A DNA stretch of 64,000 nucleotides, taken from assembly GCA_051252075.1 (NCBI GenBank), contig JBPOFU010000006.1, positions 1-64,000 on the forward strand. Reading direction: 5' to 3'. This document shows positions 34,009 to 43,733 of the stretch, in pieces. The stretch is from Oceanococcus sp051252075. Its GTDB lineage: Bacteria; Pseudomonadota; Gammaproteobacteria; Nevskiales; Oceanococcaceae. A program made the position numbers and the translations under genes. The notes under the pieces were generated by a model. That model was given only the letters and a program-made list of their open reading frames with translations. It did no database searches and was not told the origin of the DNA. Each line of letters begins with the position of its first letter. The stretch's first letter is position 1.

Positions 34009-36486
34009 TTATTTCATCAAAATCCGAAGGTGGCGAGAGAAGTCCGCGCCTTTCTTATAACGCCGCTCGCGGTCTTTGGCTAGCGCGTTGCTAATGACTT
34101 TATCAATTCGAGGGTCTAGCCCGTCCACACTATCGCCTATGGGCGTATGTTGCTCATTGGCGATTTTGAACATCAAAGTTGCCATAGAATCGCCACGGAA
34201 AGGCAGCTTTCCAGATAGCATCTGGTATAGCGTAACGCCAAGTGAAAACAGATCGGAGCGGCCATCGACTTTAGTCCCAGCTAATTGTTCCGGTGACATG
34301 TACGACGGTGTCCCTAAGACCATGCCGGTTTTGGTTTTGCTGGAATCAGTGAGGCGGGCTATGCCGAAGTCTGTGATTTTGACTTTCTTTTCCTCGGGTA
34401 GCCACATCAAGTTGGCAGGTTTAATGTCGCGATGAATGACATTCTGACTGTGCGCATAATCCAGTGCATCTGCAGCATCAGCAATCAAGCTGAGAACGGT
34501 TTTTACATCCAACAGCTTGCCCGGCTTAATGTGGTCAGTGAGGTCGTAGCCGTTGATGAATTCCATCGCGATAAAGGCTAAATCGTGCTCTTCCCCCGCA
34601 TCGTAAATAGTGACGATGTTCGGATGGGTTAAACGTCCCGCAGTTTCCGCTTCGCGGAAGAAGCGTTCTTTAACTTCATCCAGCTCATCGGCTTCAAATT
34701 CTTGCGATAAAGCCATGGTCTTTATGGCCACGGTGCGTCCAATTTTCGGATCTTTGCCGAGATAAACGACGCCCATGGCACCTTTGCCTATCTCTTTTTG
34801 CACCTCGTAGCGACCCAGCATGGGTTTTTCCATGTCTTCGCCAGACATCATCAAGGTGCCGGCGCCCACTGCGCCGCCCAGCATGACCGTGTCGTTCAGC
34901 TTGCGTGCGCGCTCTGCGCGGGCTGTGGCATCACGGTACTGGGGGTTGATATCCAAAATATAATCGTACGCGGAAATGGCCTTATTGAATTGGCGTTTGC
35001 GTTCGTAGTCCTGCGCCAAGGTGTAAAGCGGATCGAGTACGTTTTCGTCTTTAGGGCAGCGGCGGAACTTTTCAAAGGCCATATCCAACTGGCCTTGGTT
35101 TTGAAAGGCAGCTCCCAGCATGCGATTGCTTTCCGCTGATTCCATCTCTGAATTTGCACGCAAGGCCTCGGTTACTCGTAATGACTTGATGGTCATGAAT
35201 ACGTGGCCGGCTACCAGCAATACGGCCGGAGTGGTCAGAGGTACCCACAACGCACTGCTGGCGAGCAACACCACATTGCATGTCACCAAGAGAGCGACCG
35301 CAACGACGGAAATCAGTGCGGCTAAGCCAGCGCCAAGCAGTGGAATGCCGAAGCAAACCCAGACGATGGCGGCGACTAAAGCCAGCAGCGTCATAATGCT
35401 GGCCCAAGCGGGTTTGGTATAAAAGTCTTCGCTCAGGATGCTGGCAACGGTATGCGCAATAATTTCGGCTGGTGATGTTGCGTTGCTTATCGGCGTGGCT
35501 AAACGATCACCAATACCGGTTGCCGTGGCACCAATTATGACAACTTTGCCTCTGTATTTTTCGGCCGGGATGTTGTCGACCAGCACATCAAAGAACGAAT
35601 CGATATCAAACGCCGCTAAGTTGCCATCGCCTTGGTAATAGTGGTTCAACATGCGCAGGTCGGCGGTGGTACCGATGCGTAAGCCCCCCATCTCCACCTG
35701 CTTAGGCGCGATGTTGATATCGGCGGATGTCAGATTGAGATACTGGGCGGCTATGGCCAAGGAAAGCGATGGGTAAAATTCATCGAAATAGCGAACGGCT
35801 AGAGCTTCGCTGCGTTGCACGCCGTCAATATCGAGCAGAGTCGTAATGTGCCCCTGAATCGCGGCGTGCTGCGCCAAAACCTCAATCGTAGGAAAGAGCC
35901 GTTGTGCGGGCAAAACGTCAATGTCGGCGGAGGTTTCAATGCGACTTTTTTGCAGACTGATGGGGGAAGGGTCAGGGCGGCCGCGTAAATATCCTGGTTC
36001 AAAGCCAAAGGCTTGAGCAACGCGGCCACTGCTTTTGTAGCTGTCTGCCAAACGTTGGTCTGAATCGAGGCGAATCAGCGCGGCTTGCATATCTGCGCTG
36101 ATTTTGTTCAGGGTGCTGTCTGCCGGATTGTTGTTGCGGTCGGCTTCGACTTGTTTGAGTAAAACTTCGATCTCAAGCTGCCCAGGATCAGTTTGCGCTT
36201 CTGGATAAAAAATGGTGTTGCCAATCACCCGCGCGCCGGCCGCTTGCAGCTTGTCTATCATGTCGGCATGCAGGCTGCGTGGCCAAGGCCAGCGGCCGAG
36301 GTTTTCCACGCTCTGGTCGTCGATGGCGATAACCGCAATGTCAGCGGAAGGGCTGCGATCATTCAGCGCGATGCCAGCATCATAGGCTTGGCGTTCCCAA
36401 GAGCCGGAAGTGGCCGGGAAAATCAAATACACAATAATCAAAAACAGCAGACAAAATAGTCCGCCAGCGAACCAGTCCCGGCTCAT
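34009..36486 (-). CDS. CHASE2-domain membrane Ser/Thr protein kinase
   Basis: Order: N-terminal membrane segment (about residues 5-23), periplasmic CHASE2 sensor (about 30-330, with AVIAIDDQSVENLGRWPWPR), three membrane segments (about 335-425), a TPR-like cytoplasmic linker, then a Hanks-type kinase from about 555 with IGKGAMGVVYLG, VAIKTM, HRDIKPANLMW, TDFGIARL and GTPSYMSPEQL. The start at 36486 (MSRDWFAGG) is chosen since the longer frame to 36579 overlaps radA; it gives 825 residues. It probably senses an envelope signal and phosphorylates targets read by the FHA protein. Ligand and substrates are unknown. Confidence 0.93.
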   Translation of the reverse strand: MSRDWFAGGLFCLLFLIIVYLIFPATSGSWERQAYDAGIALNDRSPSADIAVIAIDDQSVENLGRWPWPRSLHADMIDKLQAAGARVIGNTIFYPEAQTDPGQLEIEVLLKQVEADRNNNPADSTLNKISADMQAALIRLDSDQRLADSYKSSGRVAQAFGFEPGYLRGRPDPSPISLQKSRIETSADIDVLPAQRLFPTIEVLAQHAAIQGHITTLLDIDGVQRSEALAVRYFDEFYPSLSLAIAAQYLNLTSADINIAPKQVEMGGLRIGTTADLRMLNHYYQGDGNLAAFDIDSFFDVLVDNIPAEKYRGKVVIIGATATGIGDRLATPISNATSPAEIIAHTVASILSEDFYTKPAWASIMTLLALVAAIVWVCFGIPLLGAGLAALISVVAVALLVTCNVVLLASSALWVPLTTPAVLLVAGHVFMTIKSLRVTEALRANSEMESAESNRMLGAAFQNQGQLDMAFEKFRRCPKDENVLDPLYTLAQDYERKRQFNKAISAYDYILDINPQYRDATARAERARKLNDTVMLGGAVGAGTLMMSGEDMEKPMLGRYEVQKEIGKGAMGVVYLGKDPKIGRTVAIKTMALSQEFEADELDEVKERFFREAETAGRLTHPNIVTIYDAGEEHDLAFIAMEFINGYDLTDHIKPGKLLDVKTVLSLIADAADALDYAHSQNVIHRDIKPANLMWLPEEKKVKITDFGIARLTDSSKTKTGMVLGTPSYMSPEQLAGTKVDGRSDLFSLGVTLYQMLSGKLPFRGDSMATLMFKIANEQHTPIGDSVDGLDPRIDKVISNALAKDRERRYKKGADFSRHLRILMK

Positions 36487-36565
36487 GATATTGGCTTTCA
36501 CAGACCGATGCCCCCAAGCACGTGTGCTGATTTGCCATAGTATGGCCGAATGATGATGAGTAGCA

Positions 36566-37930
36566 ATGTCCGTGAGCAAAATTAAGCAGAGTTATCGTTG
36601 CAGCAGTTGTGGTGCCAGTGCCAGTCAGTGGGCCGGCCAATGCCTCAGTTGCGGTGAATGGAACACCTTGGAGCAGCACAAAATTGCGAGTGCAGAAAAG
36701 CCGGGGCGCGGTGCGCGCGGCTATGCTGGGGAGAATCGCATACGCATGTTGTCAGAGGTCGGTGGCGACACCGAGCAACGCATAGCTAGCGGCTTTCTGG
36801 AGCTGGATCGTGTGTTGGGTGGTGGCATTGTGGCGGGCTCAGTGATTTTGCTCGGAGGTGATCCCGGCATAGGTAAATCGACCTTGTTGCTGCAATTGCT
36901 GATGAAGGTTGGGCACGAGCAATCAATGGTTTATGTCACTGGGGAGGAATCTCTGCAGCAAGTGCGCATGCGCGCGCAACGCTTAGGGCATGGTGACGCG
37001 CCCCTGGGCGTGGTGGCAGAGACCGAAGTCGAAAGCATCATGGGTATGTTGCAGGACAAGCCTCCAGCATTACTGGTCATTGATTCCATACAAACCTTAT
37101 TCAGTCGGGAATTGGGTTCAGCGCCGGGTTCAGTTGCGCAGCTGCGTGAGTGCTGTGCGCTGTTGGTGCGATTTGCCAAGCAGCGAAACGTGGCGATATT
37201 TTTGGTCGGTCATGTCACCAAAGAAGGGGTGATTGCCGGGCCTCGTGTGCTCGAGCATATGGTCGATACGGTGTTGTACTTTGAGGCGGACGCCGGAGGG
37301 CGATTGCGCATGATACGCGCCGCGAAAAATCGCTTCGGCGCGGTCAATGAGTTGGGCTTTTTTGCTATGGCCGATACCGGTTTGAAGGAAGTGAGTAATC
37401 CTTCAGCTTTGTTTTTGGCGCGCGATGCAGAACCGGCTTCCGGTAGCGTGGTTTTGGTCACTCGCGAAGGCAGTCGTCCGGTGTTGGTTGAGGTGCAAGC
37501 CTTGGTGGACCAAGGTGGATCATCACCACGGCGCGTTGCAGTGGGGCTGGAGGCGAATCGATTGGCCATGCTATTGGCAATATTGCATCGGCATGCCCAG
37601 CTGAGCCTGCTTGATCAAGATGTATTTATGAATGTGGTCGGCGGCTTGCATGTGCGGGAAACAGCTGCGGATCTGGCGATCGTGCTGGCGGCGGTTTCTA
37701 GCTTCCGCGACAAACCTTTATCGCCAAGCTTGGCCGTGTTTGGTGAGTTAGGCTTGGCGGGCGAGCTGCGGCCGGTCAGTGGCGGGGAGGAGCGAGTTGC
37801 AGAGGCTGCCAAGCAGGGCTTTACTCGGATTATCGTGCCGCGCTCAAATAAGCCCCGTAAAATCCCTGGGTCTGTGCAAATTATTGCCGCGCGTAATTTG
37901 GCCGAGGCCTTGGATGCGGCGCATGAATAA
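36566..37930 (+). CDS. radA: DNA repair protein RadA (Sms)
   Basis: RecA-like ATPase that promotes branch migration in recombination. The N-terminal zinc finger CSSCGASASQWAGQC is followed by CGEWNTL, Walker A GGDPGIGKSTLL, the RadA-specific KNRFG motif, and a C-terminal Lon-protease-like domain. It has 454 residues. The start at ATG 36566 places the zinc finger at the usual distance. It is divergent from the kinase operon with an 80-base gap. Confidence 0.97.
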   Translation: MSVSKIKQSYRCSSCGASASQWAGQCLSCGEWNTLEQHKIASAEKPGRGARGYAGENRIRMLSEVGGDTEQRIASGFLELDRVLGGGIVAGSVILLGGDPGIGKSTLLLQLLMKVGHEQSMVYVTGEESLQQVRMRAQRLGHGDAPLGVVAETEVESIMGMLQDKPPALLVIDSIQTLFSRELGSAPGSVAQLRECCALLVRFAKQRNVAIFLVGHVTKEGVIAGPRVLEHMVDTVLYFEADAGGRLRMIRAAKNRFGAVNELGFFAMADTGLKEVSNPSALFLARDAEPASGSVVLVTREGSRPVLVEVQALVDQGGSSPRRVAVGLEANRLAMLLAILHRHAQLSLLDQDVFMNVVGGLHVRETAADLAIVLAAVSSFRDKPLSPSLAVFGELGLAGELRPVSGGEERVAEAAKQGFTRIIVPRSNKPRKIPGSVQIIAARNLAEALDAAHE

Positions 37931-37938
37931 GCTTGAAC

Positions 37939-39234
37939 TTATATCGTGGACGGCTGTGCACGACGTGGCTTGCTTTTGCTAGGCGGCGGCGTCACTTTAA
38001 CTTGCTGAATAACGTTGGCCTTGGTGCTGATGATTTCAACTTGGTATTTGTTCAGCTTTAGGTGTGTGCCAGGCTCGGGAATGTCTTCCAATTGTTCCAC
38101 GATCAAGCCGTTGAGCGTGCGTGCGCCAGTGCTTGGCAAAGCCCAGCTCATAGCGCGATTGAGGCTGCGTACATTGGTCATGGCATTGACTGAGTAGCTA
38201 CCATCCGGGTTGGCCGTCGCATGACGTTCGCGGGTGCTGGGGTCGGTAGTAAATTCGCCGACGATTTCTTCCAAAATATCTTCTAGTGTCACTAGACCCT
38301 GGATATCACCGTATTCGTCGACTACAAAGCCAATGCGCCGGCGCTGGTTTTGAAAATTCAGTAATTGCTGATTAAGCGGCGTGCCCTCGGGAATAAAGTA
38401 CGGATCACGCGCTTGCTTGCTGAGATTTTCTAGATTCAATGTTTGGGTGGAGAGTAGGCCCAATATGCGGCGCAAATGGATGATGCCGCGGATGTCATCA
38501 ATGCTGCCGTAGAACAGCGGCAAGCGGGTGTGGTGACTGTTTTGAATTTGCTCTAGAACTTCCGCCCAGTCGCGCGAAATGTCGACGCCGACGATTTCAT
38601 TGCGCGGCACCATGATGTCTTCCACGGTGGCCTTTTCTAAATCCAGGATAGACAACAACATGTGTTGGTGGCGTCGAGGGATCATTGCGCCCGTTTCAGC
38701 CACGACGGTGCGCAATTCTTCCGTGCTCAGGCTGTGCTCGGAGACATCTTCTGGGTCGACGCCTAGGAGTCTCAGCAGCACGCGGGCAATCGCGCTAATC
38801 AGCCAAACCACCGGTGATAGCAGTTTCAGCAAAGGCGTATACACCCAAGCTGCGGGGTAGGCCAAGCGTTCAGGGTCAAGCGCGGCCAGTGTTTTCGGTG
38901 TCACTTCGGCAAATATCAATATGACTAAGGTCAATGCGCCGGTGGCGATCGCGATACCGGATTCACCGAACACGCGCAGACCGATAATCGTAGCGATAGC
39001 TGAGGCCAAAATGTTGACGAAGTTGTTGCCCAGCAGAATGATGCCGATGAGCCGGTCTTGGCGCTTCAGAAGTGCTGCGACACGTTGCGCCGCTTTATCG
39101 CCACTGCTGGCCTGATGCTGCAGGCGATAGCGATTTAAGGCCATCAATGCTGTTTCTGAGCCTGAAAAGAAAGCTGACATGGCAATTAAAGCCACCAGCA
39201 GGCCCAGCAACAGCCCTATTGGGAATTCGTCCAA
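37939..39234 (-). CDS. CNNM/CorC-family transporter-associated protein (DUF21, CBS pair, CorC_HlyC)
   Basis: Resembles E. coli YfjD (CorB). The N-terminal DUF21 has several membrane helices (SAFFSGSETALMALNR; residues about 1-150), followed by two CBS domains (IMVPRNEIVGVD and VDEYGDIQGLVTLEDILEEI) and a C-terminal CorC_HlyC domain. The role is probably in magnesium or cobalt homeostasis, or as a Mg transporter; family members vary. The TTG start at 39234 places the first helix at the N-terminus. Its neighbours (CcsA-like, ffh) match E. coli yfjD-ypjD-ffh. Confidence 0.92.
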   Translation of the reverse strand: MDEFPIGLLLGLLVALIAMSAFFSGSETALMALNRYRLQHQASSGDKAAQRVAALLKRQDRLIGIILLGNNFVNILASAIATIIGLRVFGESGIAIATGALTLVILIFAEVTPKTLAALDPERLAYPAAWVYTPLLKLLSPVVWLISAIARVLLRLLGVDPEDVSEHSLSTEELRTVVAETGAMIPRRHQHMLLSILDLEKATVEDIMVPRNEIVGVDISRDWAEVLEQIQNSHHTRLPLFYGSIDDIRGIIHLRRILGLLSTQTLNLENLSKQARDPYFIPEGTPLNQQLLNFQNQRRRIGFVVDEYGDIQGLVTLEDILEEIVGEFTTDPSTRERHATANPDGSYSVNAMTNVRSLNRAMSWALPSTGARTLNGLIVEQLEDIPEPGTHLKLNKYQVEIISTKANVIQQVKVTPPPSKSKPRRAQPSTI

Positions 39235-39329
39235 GGTGGACTCACCACTCCGATTTCGAGAAGAGCCCCTAAATTAGGGGCAAATGTGCGGCTGCACAAG
39301 CGGATTCATGAAATTTTTGTGCCACAGGT

Positions 39330-40118
39330 CTACGCCCAACTGCGCCCTAGTAGTAACTCCAGCACCAATTTTGAACCGAAATAAGCCAATAGAAGGGTGA
39401 TATAAGCCCACAAAACCCAACGCACAGCGGTGCGTCCACGCCAGCCACGCAGCTGCCTTCCGGCGGCCAGTGCGCCGAATAAAGCGCAGGCAATCAAAGA
39501 TAGGACGGTTTTGTGGGCGAGATGCTGGGCGAAAAAGTCATCAACGAATAAGAAGCCAGAAGCGATGCTGGTGCACAGCAGGACAAAGCCTATGGTGACC
39601 AGTCGGAACACCAAATCCTCCATAACCTGCAGCGGAGGCATGCTGGTGCGGTGACCAGGTTGGCGCAAGCTGCGCTCCAACGTCGCATAACTCATGGTTT
39701 GTAGCGCCGCTAAGGTCAATGTGGCGTAAGCCAGTAATGACAAAATGATATGTGTCCGAATGGCTGCATCTAAGGGGACGGAGTGGGCGGCTCCGGCCGG
39801 TAGCAGCCATGCCAGCGGTATAGCAAGGGCTGTCATCGGCCATAGCCAGCGCCCTAGGTGCCACAGCGGTTGGCGCGTGCTCAATAAAGCGTGCACTGCG
39901 CAGCATTGCCATAGGAAAAGTTTCAAAGCAGCGCCCACGTCGAGTTTCCATTGCGCGCCAAGCATGTCGCTGAGGCCAATCGCAAGGCCTTGCAAAGCGA
40001 CGGCTGGAACGATGAGCAAAATGAGCGTCTGGTATTGCGGGGCTACTTTGTTGCTGTGCAATTGCCAGCTTCCTGCAAGGTAGAGCAGGGCGGCGGTTAT
40101 TTCGAGCAGGCTGAGCAT
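39330..40118 (-). CDS. CcsA-like inner membrane protein (YpjD family)
   Basis: A 262-residue integral membrane protein with about eight hydrophobic helices, similar in layout to the cytochrome c assembly protein CcsA, with conserved His residues in membrane or loop segments (for example AVHALLS and TSMPPL neighbourhoods). It occupies the ypjD position next to ffh and is divergent from it. The YpjD role is unsettled; links to magnesium export have been proposed for the E. coli pair. Haem handling is not shown by the sequence. Confidence 0.82.
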   Translation of the reverse strand: MLSLLEITAALLYLAGSWQLHSNKVAPQYQTLILLIVPAVALQGLAIGLSDMLGAQWKLDVGAALKLFLWQCCAVHALLSTRQPLWHLGRWLWPMTALAIPLAWLLPAGAAHSVPLDAAIRTHIILSLLAYATLTLAALQTMSYATLERSLRQPGHRTSMPPLQVMEDLVFRLVTIGFVLLCTSIASGFLFVDDFFAQHLAHKTVLSLIACALFGALAAGRQLRGWRGRTAVRWVLWAYITLLLAYFGSKLVLELLLGRSWA

Positions 40119-40219
40119 GCAGGTATCTTCGCACGCAGTTGCCCACTTGAAAATTGCCAGCGCGCGTACTGGAAATCGGCGTAGGCGTTAAACTGGCCTT
40201 TTTTTGCCGCACGAAGACC

Positions 40220-41581
40220 ATGTTCGAAAGCCTTTCCGAGAGTTTACAAACCACGTTTAAGGAATTACGTGGCCAAGGTCGATTGACCGAGGACAACATC
40301 AAAGACGCCTTGCGCCAAGTGCGCCGCGCTTTGTTGGAGGCGGATGTCGCCTTAGAGGTCGTAAAGGACTTTGTTGATCGCGTAAAAGAGCGCGCTCTGG
40401 GTGAGCAGGTGCGCAGCAGCCTGACGCCAGGCCAAGAATTCATCAGCATCGTCCAGGACGAGCTTGCTATAGAGCTGGGGGGCGCAAGCCAAGGTTTGGA
40501 GCTACGTGCCCAGCCGCCAGCCGTGATTTTGATGGCGGGTTTGCAGGGCTCTGGTAAAACCACAAGCACGGGTAAGTTAGCCAAGTACTTGCTGGAACAG
40601 AAGAAGCGGGTTTTGCTGGTGAGCTGCGATGTGTATCGTCCGGCGGCGATTGATCAACTCAAAACCGTAGCGGCAGCCGTTCAGGCCGATTTTCATCCTT
40701 CATCTCCCTTGCAAAGCCCGGCGCAAATTGCCGATTCTGCCTTGCAGGCTGCGCGTAAAGAGCTGTACGACATACTCATAGTCGATACCGCCGGTCGACA
40801 AACCGTTGATGAAAAAATGATGCAAGAAATCAAGGGCTTGCATGAATTCCTCAAGCCTGCGGAAACCTTGTTCGTTATCGACAGCATGACCGGGCAGGAT
40901 GCCGCTAAGACCGCAGCGGCCTTTGGCGAGGCCTTGCCCTTAACCGGGATAGTGCTGACTAAGGTTGATGGTGATGCGCGTGGTGGCGCGGCGCTGTCTG
41001 TGCGTAAGATCACCGGTCGTCCGATTAAATTCTTGGGCGTAGGTGAAAAATTAGACGCGTTGGAGCCTTTTCATCCCGACCGCTTAGCTTCTCGCATTCT
41101 CGGCATGGGCGATGTGCTCAGCTTGATTGAGGAGGCAGAAAAGAAGGTTGATCGGCAGAAAGCGGAAAAATTAGCGCGTAAATTTGCCAAAGGGAAGGGC
41201 TTCGACCTTGAGGATTATCGCGATCAACTTTCGCAAATGATCAATATGGGTGGCATGGGTGCAATGTTGGATAAATTGCCCGGTATGTCGCAGATTCCTG
41301 CGCAGATGCGCGATCAGGTGAACGACAAAGAACTGACTCGCTCCATTGCCATCATCAACTCTATGACCCTACAAGAGCGTCGTTTTCCAGAAGTTATTAA
41401 GGCTTCGCGCAAAAAACGTATTGCCGCCGGATCAGGCACCCAGGTGCCACAGATCAACCGCTTGCTCAAGCAGCATATGCAGATGCAAAAAATGATGAAG
41501 CGTATGCGTAAGGGCGGCATGCAAAAAATGATGCGCGGTATGCAAGGCATGATGCCACCGGGCGGGATGCCGCGTCGCTAA
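40220..41581 (+). CDS. ffh: Signal recognition particle protein Ffh
   Basis: GTPase that binds 4.5S RNA and signal peptides for co-translational membrane insertion. N domain MFESLSESLQTTFKELRG, G domain with GLQGSGKTTSTGKLA, DTAGRQ and TKVDGDARGG, and a Met-rich M domain at the C-terminus. ATG 40220 gives 453 residues, the E. coli length; the open frame upstream has no match. It is followed by the rpsP operon with its own promoter. Confidence 0.98.
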   Translation: MFESLSESLQTTFKELRGQGRLTEDNIKDALRQVRRALLEADVALEVVKDFVDRVKERALGEQVRSSLTPGQEFISIVQDELAIELGGASQGLELRAQPPAVILMAGLQGSGKTTSTGKLAKYLLEQKKRVLLVSCDVYRPAAIDQLKTVAAAVQADFHPSSPLQSPAQIADSALQAARKELYDILIVDTAGRQTVDEKMMQEIKGLHEFLKPAETLFVIDSMTGQDAAKTAAAFGEALPLTGIVLTKVDGDARGGAALSVRKITGRPIKFLGVGEKLDALEPFHPDRLASRILGMGDVLSLIEEAEKKVDRQKAEKLARKFAKGKGFDLEDYRDQLSQMINMGGMGAMLDKLPGMSQIPAQMRDQVNDKELTRSIAIINSMTLQERRFPEVIKASRKKRIAAGSGTQVPQINRLLKQHMQMQKMMKRMRKGGMQKMMRGMQGMMPPGGMPRR

Positions 41582-41601
41582 GACGTGCTACAGAAAAAAG
41601 C

Positions 41602-41629
41602 TTCACATTTGCATTAAAACTAGTACAAT
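41602..41629 (+). promoter_or_regulatory. Probable rpsP operon promoter
   Basis: TTCACA (41602-41607) and TACAAT (41624-41629) are 16 bp apart, followed by the GC-rich TCTCGCGCC, in the 86-base gap between ffh and rpsP. The predicted start is near 41636, leaving a leader of about 30 bases. Confidence 0.6.
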
Positions 41630-41667
41630 CTCGCGCCTTTTTCCGGATTCGACTTTCAGAAACTATT

Positions 41668-41952
41668 ATGGTCAAAATTAGACTCTCTCGTGGCGGCGCT
41701 AAAAAGAAGCCGTTTTATCACATCGTTGTTGCCGATATACGTGCTCGTCGTGACGGCCGCTCTATCGAACGCTTAGGCTTTTTTGACCCTGTTGCCAAAG
41801 GTAAAAGCGAAAGCTTGCGCTTGGATCTGGCCCGTGTTGATCACTGGGTTGGGCAAGGCGCCATCATGACCGATCGTGTGGCTGCCATTGTGCGCAATCA
41901 CCGTAAAGCTATTGCTGTTGCGCCGGCTGCTGAGGCCGCTGCCGCAGAATAA
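41668..41952 (+). CDS. rpsP: 30S ribosomal protein S16
   Basis: A 94-residue assembly protein with the family start MVKIRLSRGGAKKKPFYHI and IERLGFFDPVAKG. An Ala-rich C-terminal tail replaces the E. coli end. It is first in the conserved rpsP-rimM-trmD-rplS operon. Confidence 0.98.
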   Translation: MVKIRLSRGGAKKKPFYHIVVADIRARRDGRSIERLGFFDPVAKGKSESLRLDLARVDHWVGQGAIMTDRVAAIVRNHRKAIAVAPAAEAAAAE

Positions 41953-41957
41953 ACGTC

Positions 41958-42494
41958 GTGCCACGGCCCAAGTCTGGTGACTGGATCACTCTAGGGCAGA
42001 TTCGTGGTGTATTTGGCGTAAAAGGCTGGCTCAGGCTCGAATCCTTTACCGATCCAGCTGAAAACATACTCGACTATGCCCGCTGGCGTGTTAGCACACC
42101 CAGTGGGCATCGTTTTATGCGCCCTCAGCAGGGGCGCTGGCATGGTCCAGGCCTGATAGTGCAATTGGCTACCGAAGATGGTGGCGTCATTGCTGACCGA
42201 GAAGGCGCGCTTGGCTTTGTCCATGCAGAAGTCAGTGTAGAGCGTGACGAGTTGCCCCAGCTGGATGACGATGAAATCTACTGGAGTGATTTGGTCGGCA
42301 TGCAGGTGTTTGGGCTGGAAAACGAGCTTTTGGGCACGGTCAGTACAGTCGTTGATAATCCGGCCCATCCCATACTGCAACTGGCCGGTGAGACGTCGCT
42401 GCTCATTCCGTTCGTACGTGGCCCTATCGTAGAATCAGTGGATAAGGAGGCGAATGCCATTCGCGTGCACTGGTCCTCCGACTATGCGGTTTGA
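41958..42494 (+). CDS. rimM: Ribosome maturation factor RimM
   Basis: Binds S19 and helps mature the 30S head. The N-terminal RimM domain has LGQIRGVFGVKGWLRLESF; the PRC-barrel C-terminal domain has YWSDLVGMQVF and LIPFVRGPIVESVD. It starts at GTG 41958, five bases after rpsP, with 178 residues. Its end overlaps the trmD start by 11 bases. Confidence 0.95.
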   Translation: MPRPKSGDWITLGQIRGVFGVKGWLRLESFTDPAENILDYARWRVSTPSGHRFMRPQQGRWHGPGLIVQLATEDGGVIADREGALGFVHAEVSVERDELPQLDDDEIYWSDLVGMQVFGLENELLGTVSTVVDNPAHPILQLAGETSLLIPFVRGPIVESVDKEANAIRVHWSSDYAV

Positions 42495-43245
42495 TTTTGT
42501 TAGCCTATTGCCTGAAGCCATAGCCGCTTTCGCCTCGGCGGGGGTTACAGGCGATGCGGTACGTTCGGGCAAAGCGCAATTGGCGTGCTGGAATCCGCGC
42601 GATTTTGAAGCCAAAGGTAGGCCCGACGATAAACCCTATGGCGGTGGTGCTGGCATGGTGTTGCAGGCCGACCCTCTGGCTCTGGCTATAGAGGCTGCTC
42701 GCAATGCGGGCTTAGCTCAGCGCCCCGTGGTTATGATGAGCCCGCAAGGCCCGCGTTTTGATCAAAGTCTTGCGCGTGAGTTGAATCAGCAGGGCGGTGC
42801 CATCTTGGTTTCTGGGCGCTACGAAGGAATCGACCAGCGTGTCGTCGATAGTCACGTAGATATGGAAATCTCTATGGGGGACTTCGTTTTAAGTGGAGGA
42901 GAGCTGCCTGCTTTGATGGTGATGGACGCGGTTTTGCGCTTGTCGCCCGAGGTATTGGGTGACGCGCAATCGGCCGAAGATGAGTCTTTTGTTGACGGGC
43001 GGCTGGAATATCCGCAATATACGCGACCCGAAAGCTGGCGCGGACGAAAAGTACCGTCTGTGCTGATGTCCGGAAATCATAAGGAAATCTTGCATTGGCG
43101 CAGGGTTCAGGCGCTTGGCCGTACTTGGGAGCGTCGTCCGGATTTATTGGATGAAAGCGCATTTGATGCGCAAACAAGCGCAATGTTGCGTGAATACATA
43201 AACGAATTTCTTGCAGGACATACCAAAGATGCAGCATCTGATTGA
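42484..43245 (+). CDS. trmD: tRNA (guanine-N1)-methyltransferase TrmD
   Basis: SPOUT enzyme that makes m1G37 to prevent frameshifting. It has GGGAGMVLQADPL, SGRYEGIDQRV and SMGDFVLSGGELPALM, which form the SAM-binding knot, then LEYPQYTRP. ATG 42484 (MRFDFVSLLPE) gives 253 residues, matching homologues; the frame is open upstream inside rimM. Its end overlaps the rplS start by 17 bases. Confidence 0.97.
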   Translation: MRFDFVSLLPEAIAAFASAGVTGDAVRSGKAQLACWNPRDFEAKGRPDDKPYGGGAGMVLQADPLALAIEAARNAGLAQRPVVMMSPQGPRFDQSLARELNQQGGAILVSGRYEGIDQRVVDSHVDMEISMGDFVLSGGELPALMVMDAVLRLSPEVLGDAQSAEDESFVDGRLEYPQYTRPESWRGRKVPSVLMSGNHKEILHWRRVQALGRTWERRPDLLDESAFDAQTSAMLREYINEFLAGHTKDAASD

Positions 43246-43573
43246 CGCGGTTGAATCCGAACAGATGAGCCGTGAGCTTCCGCCTTTCGCACCAGGCGAC
43301 ACGGTCGTCGTACAAGTTAAGGTGAAGGAAGGCGAACGTGAACGTTTGCAGGCTTTTGAAGGCGTGGTGATTGCTAAGCGTAATCGCGGTCTCAATTCCG
43401 CTTTCACTGTGCGTAAAATTTCGCATGGCGAAGGTGTCGAGCGTACCTTCCAAAGCTTCAGCCCATTGGTTGATAGCCTTGAAGTGAAGCGCCGCGGCAA
43501 AGTGCGTCGCGCCAAGCTGTACTACCTGCGTGCTCTACGCGGTAAAGCAGCGCGGATTCGCGAAAAGCTGTAA
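43229..43573 (+). CDS. rplS: 50S ribosomal protein L19
   Basis: Located at the 30S-50S interface. ATG 43229 (MQHLIDAVESEQM) gives 114 residues, close to E. coli (115). Core motifs: FAPGDTVVVQVKVKEGERERLQ-type region and SPLVDSLEVKRRGKVRRAKL. An AGGA lies 11 bases upstream. It is last in the operon, followed by a strong terminator. Confidence 0.97.
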   Translation: MQHLIDAVESEQMSRELPPFAPGDTVVVQVKVKEGERERLQAFEGVVIAKRNRGLNSAFTVRKISHGEGVERTFQSFSPLVDSLEVKRRGKVRRAKLYYLRALRGKAARIREKL

Positions 43574-43594
43574 ACGAGCGCACCATAAGTACCC

Positions 43595-43625
43595 AAACGC
43601 CCACCATTGTGTGGGCGTTTTTTTT
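43595..43625 (+). terminator. Rho-independent terminator of the rpsP-rimM-trmD-rplS operon
   Basis: A perfect 10-bp stem (43595-43604 with 43611-43620), 6-base loop and an eight-base T-run. It lies 21 bases past rplS. Confidence 0.93.
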
Positions 43626-43733
43626 GCCTTGAAAATGGCCGGCTGTGTGTGTGAATGCTTGTAAACACGGTGGTGCCAGGCCTCCAGCCTCATTTTTTTA
43701 TGGGCTGAATCGAGAGATGCGGGAAAAATAACG

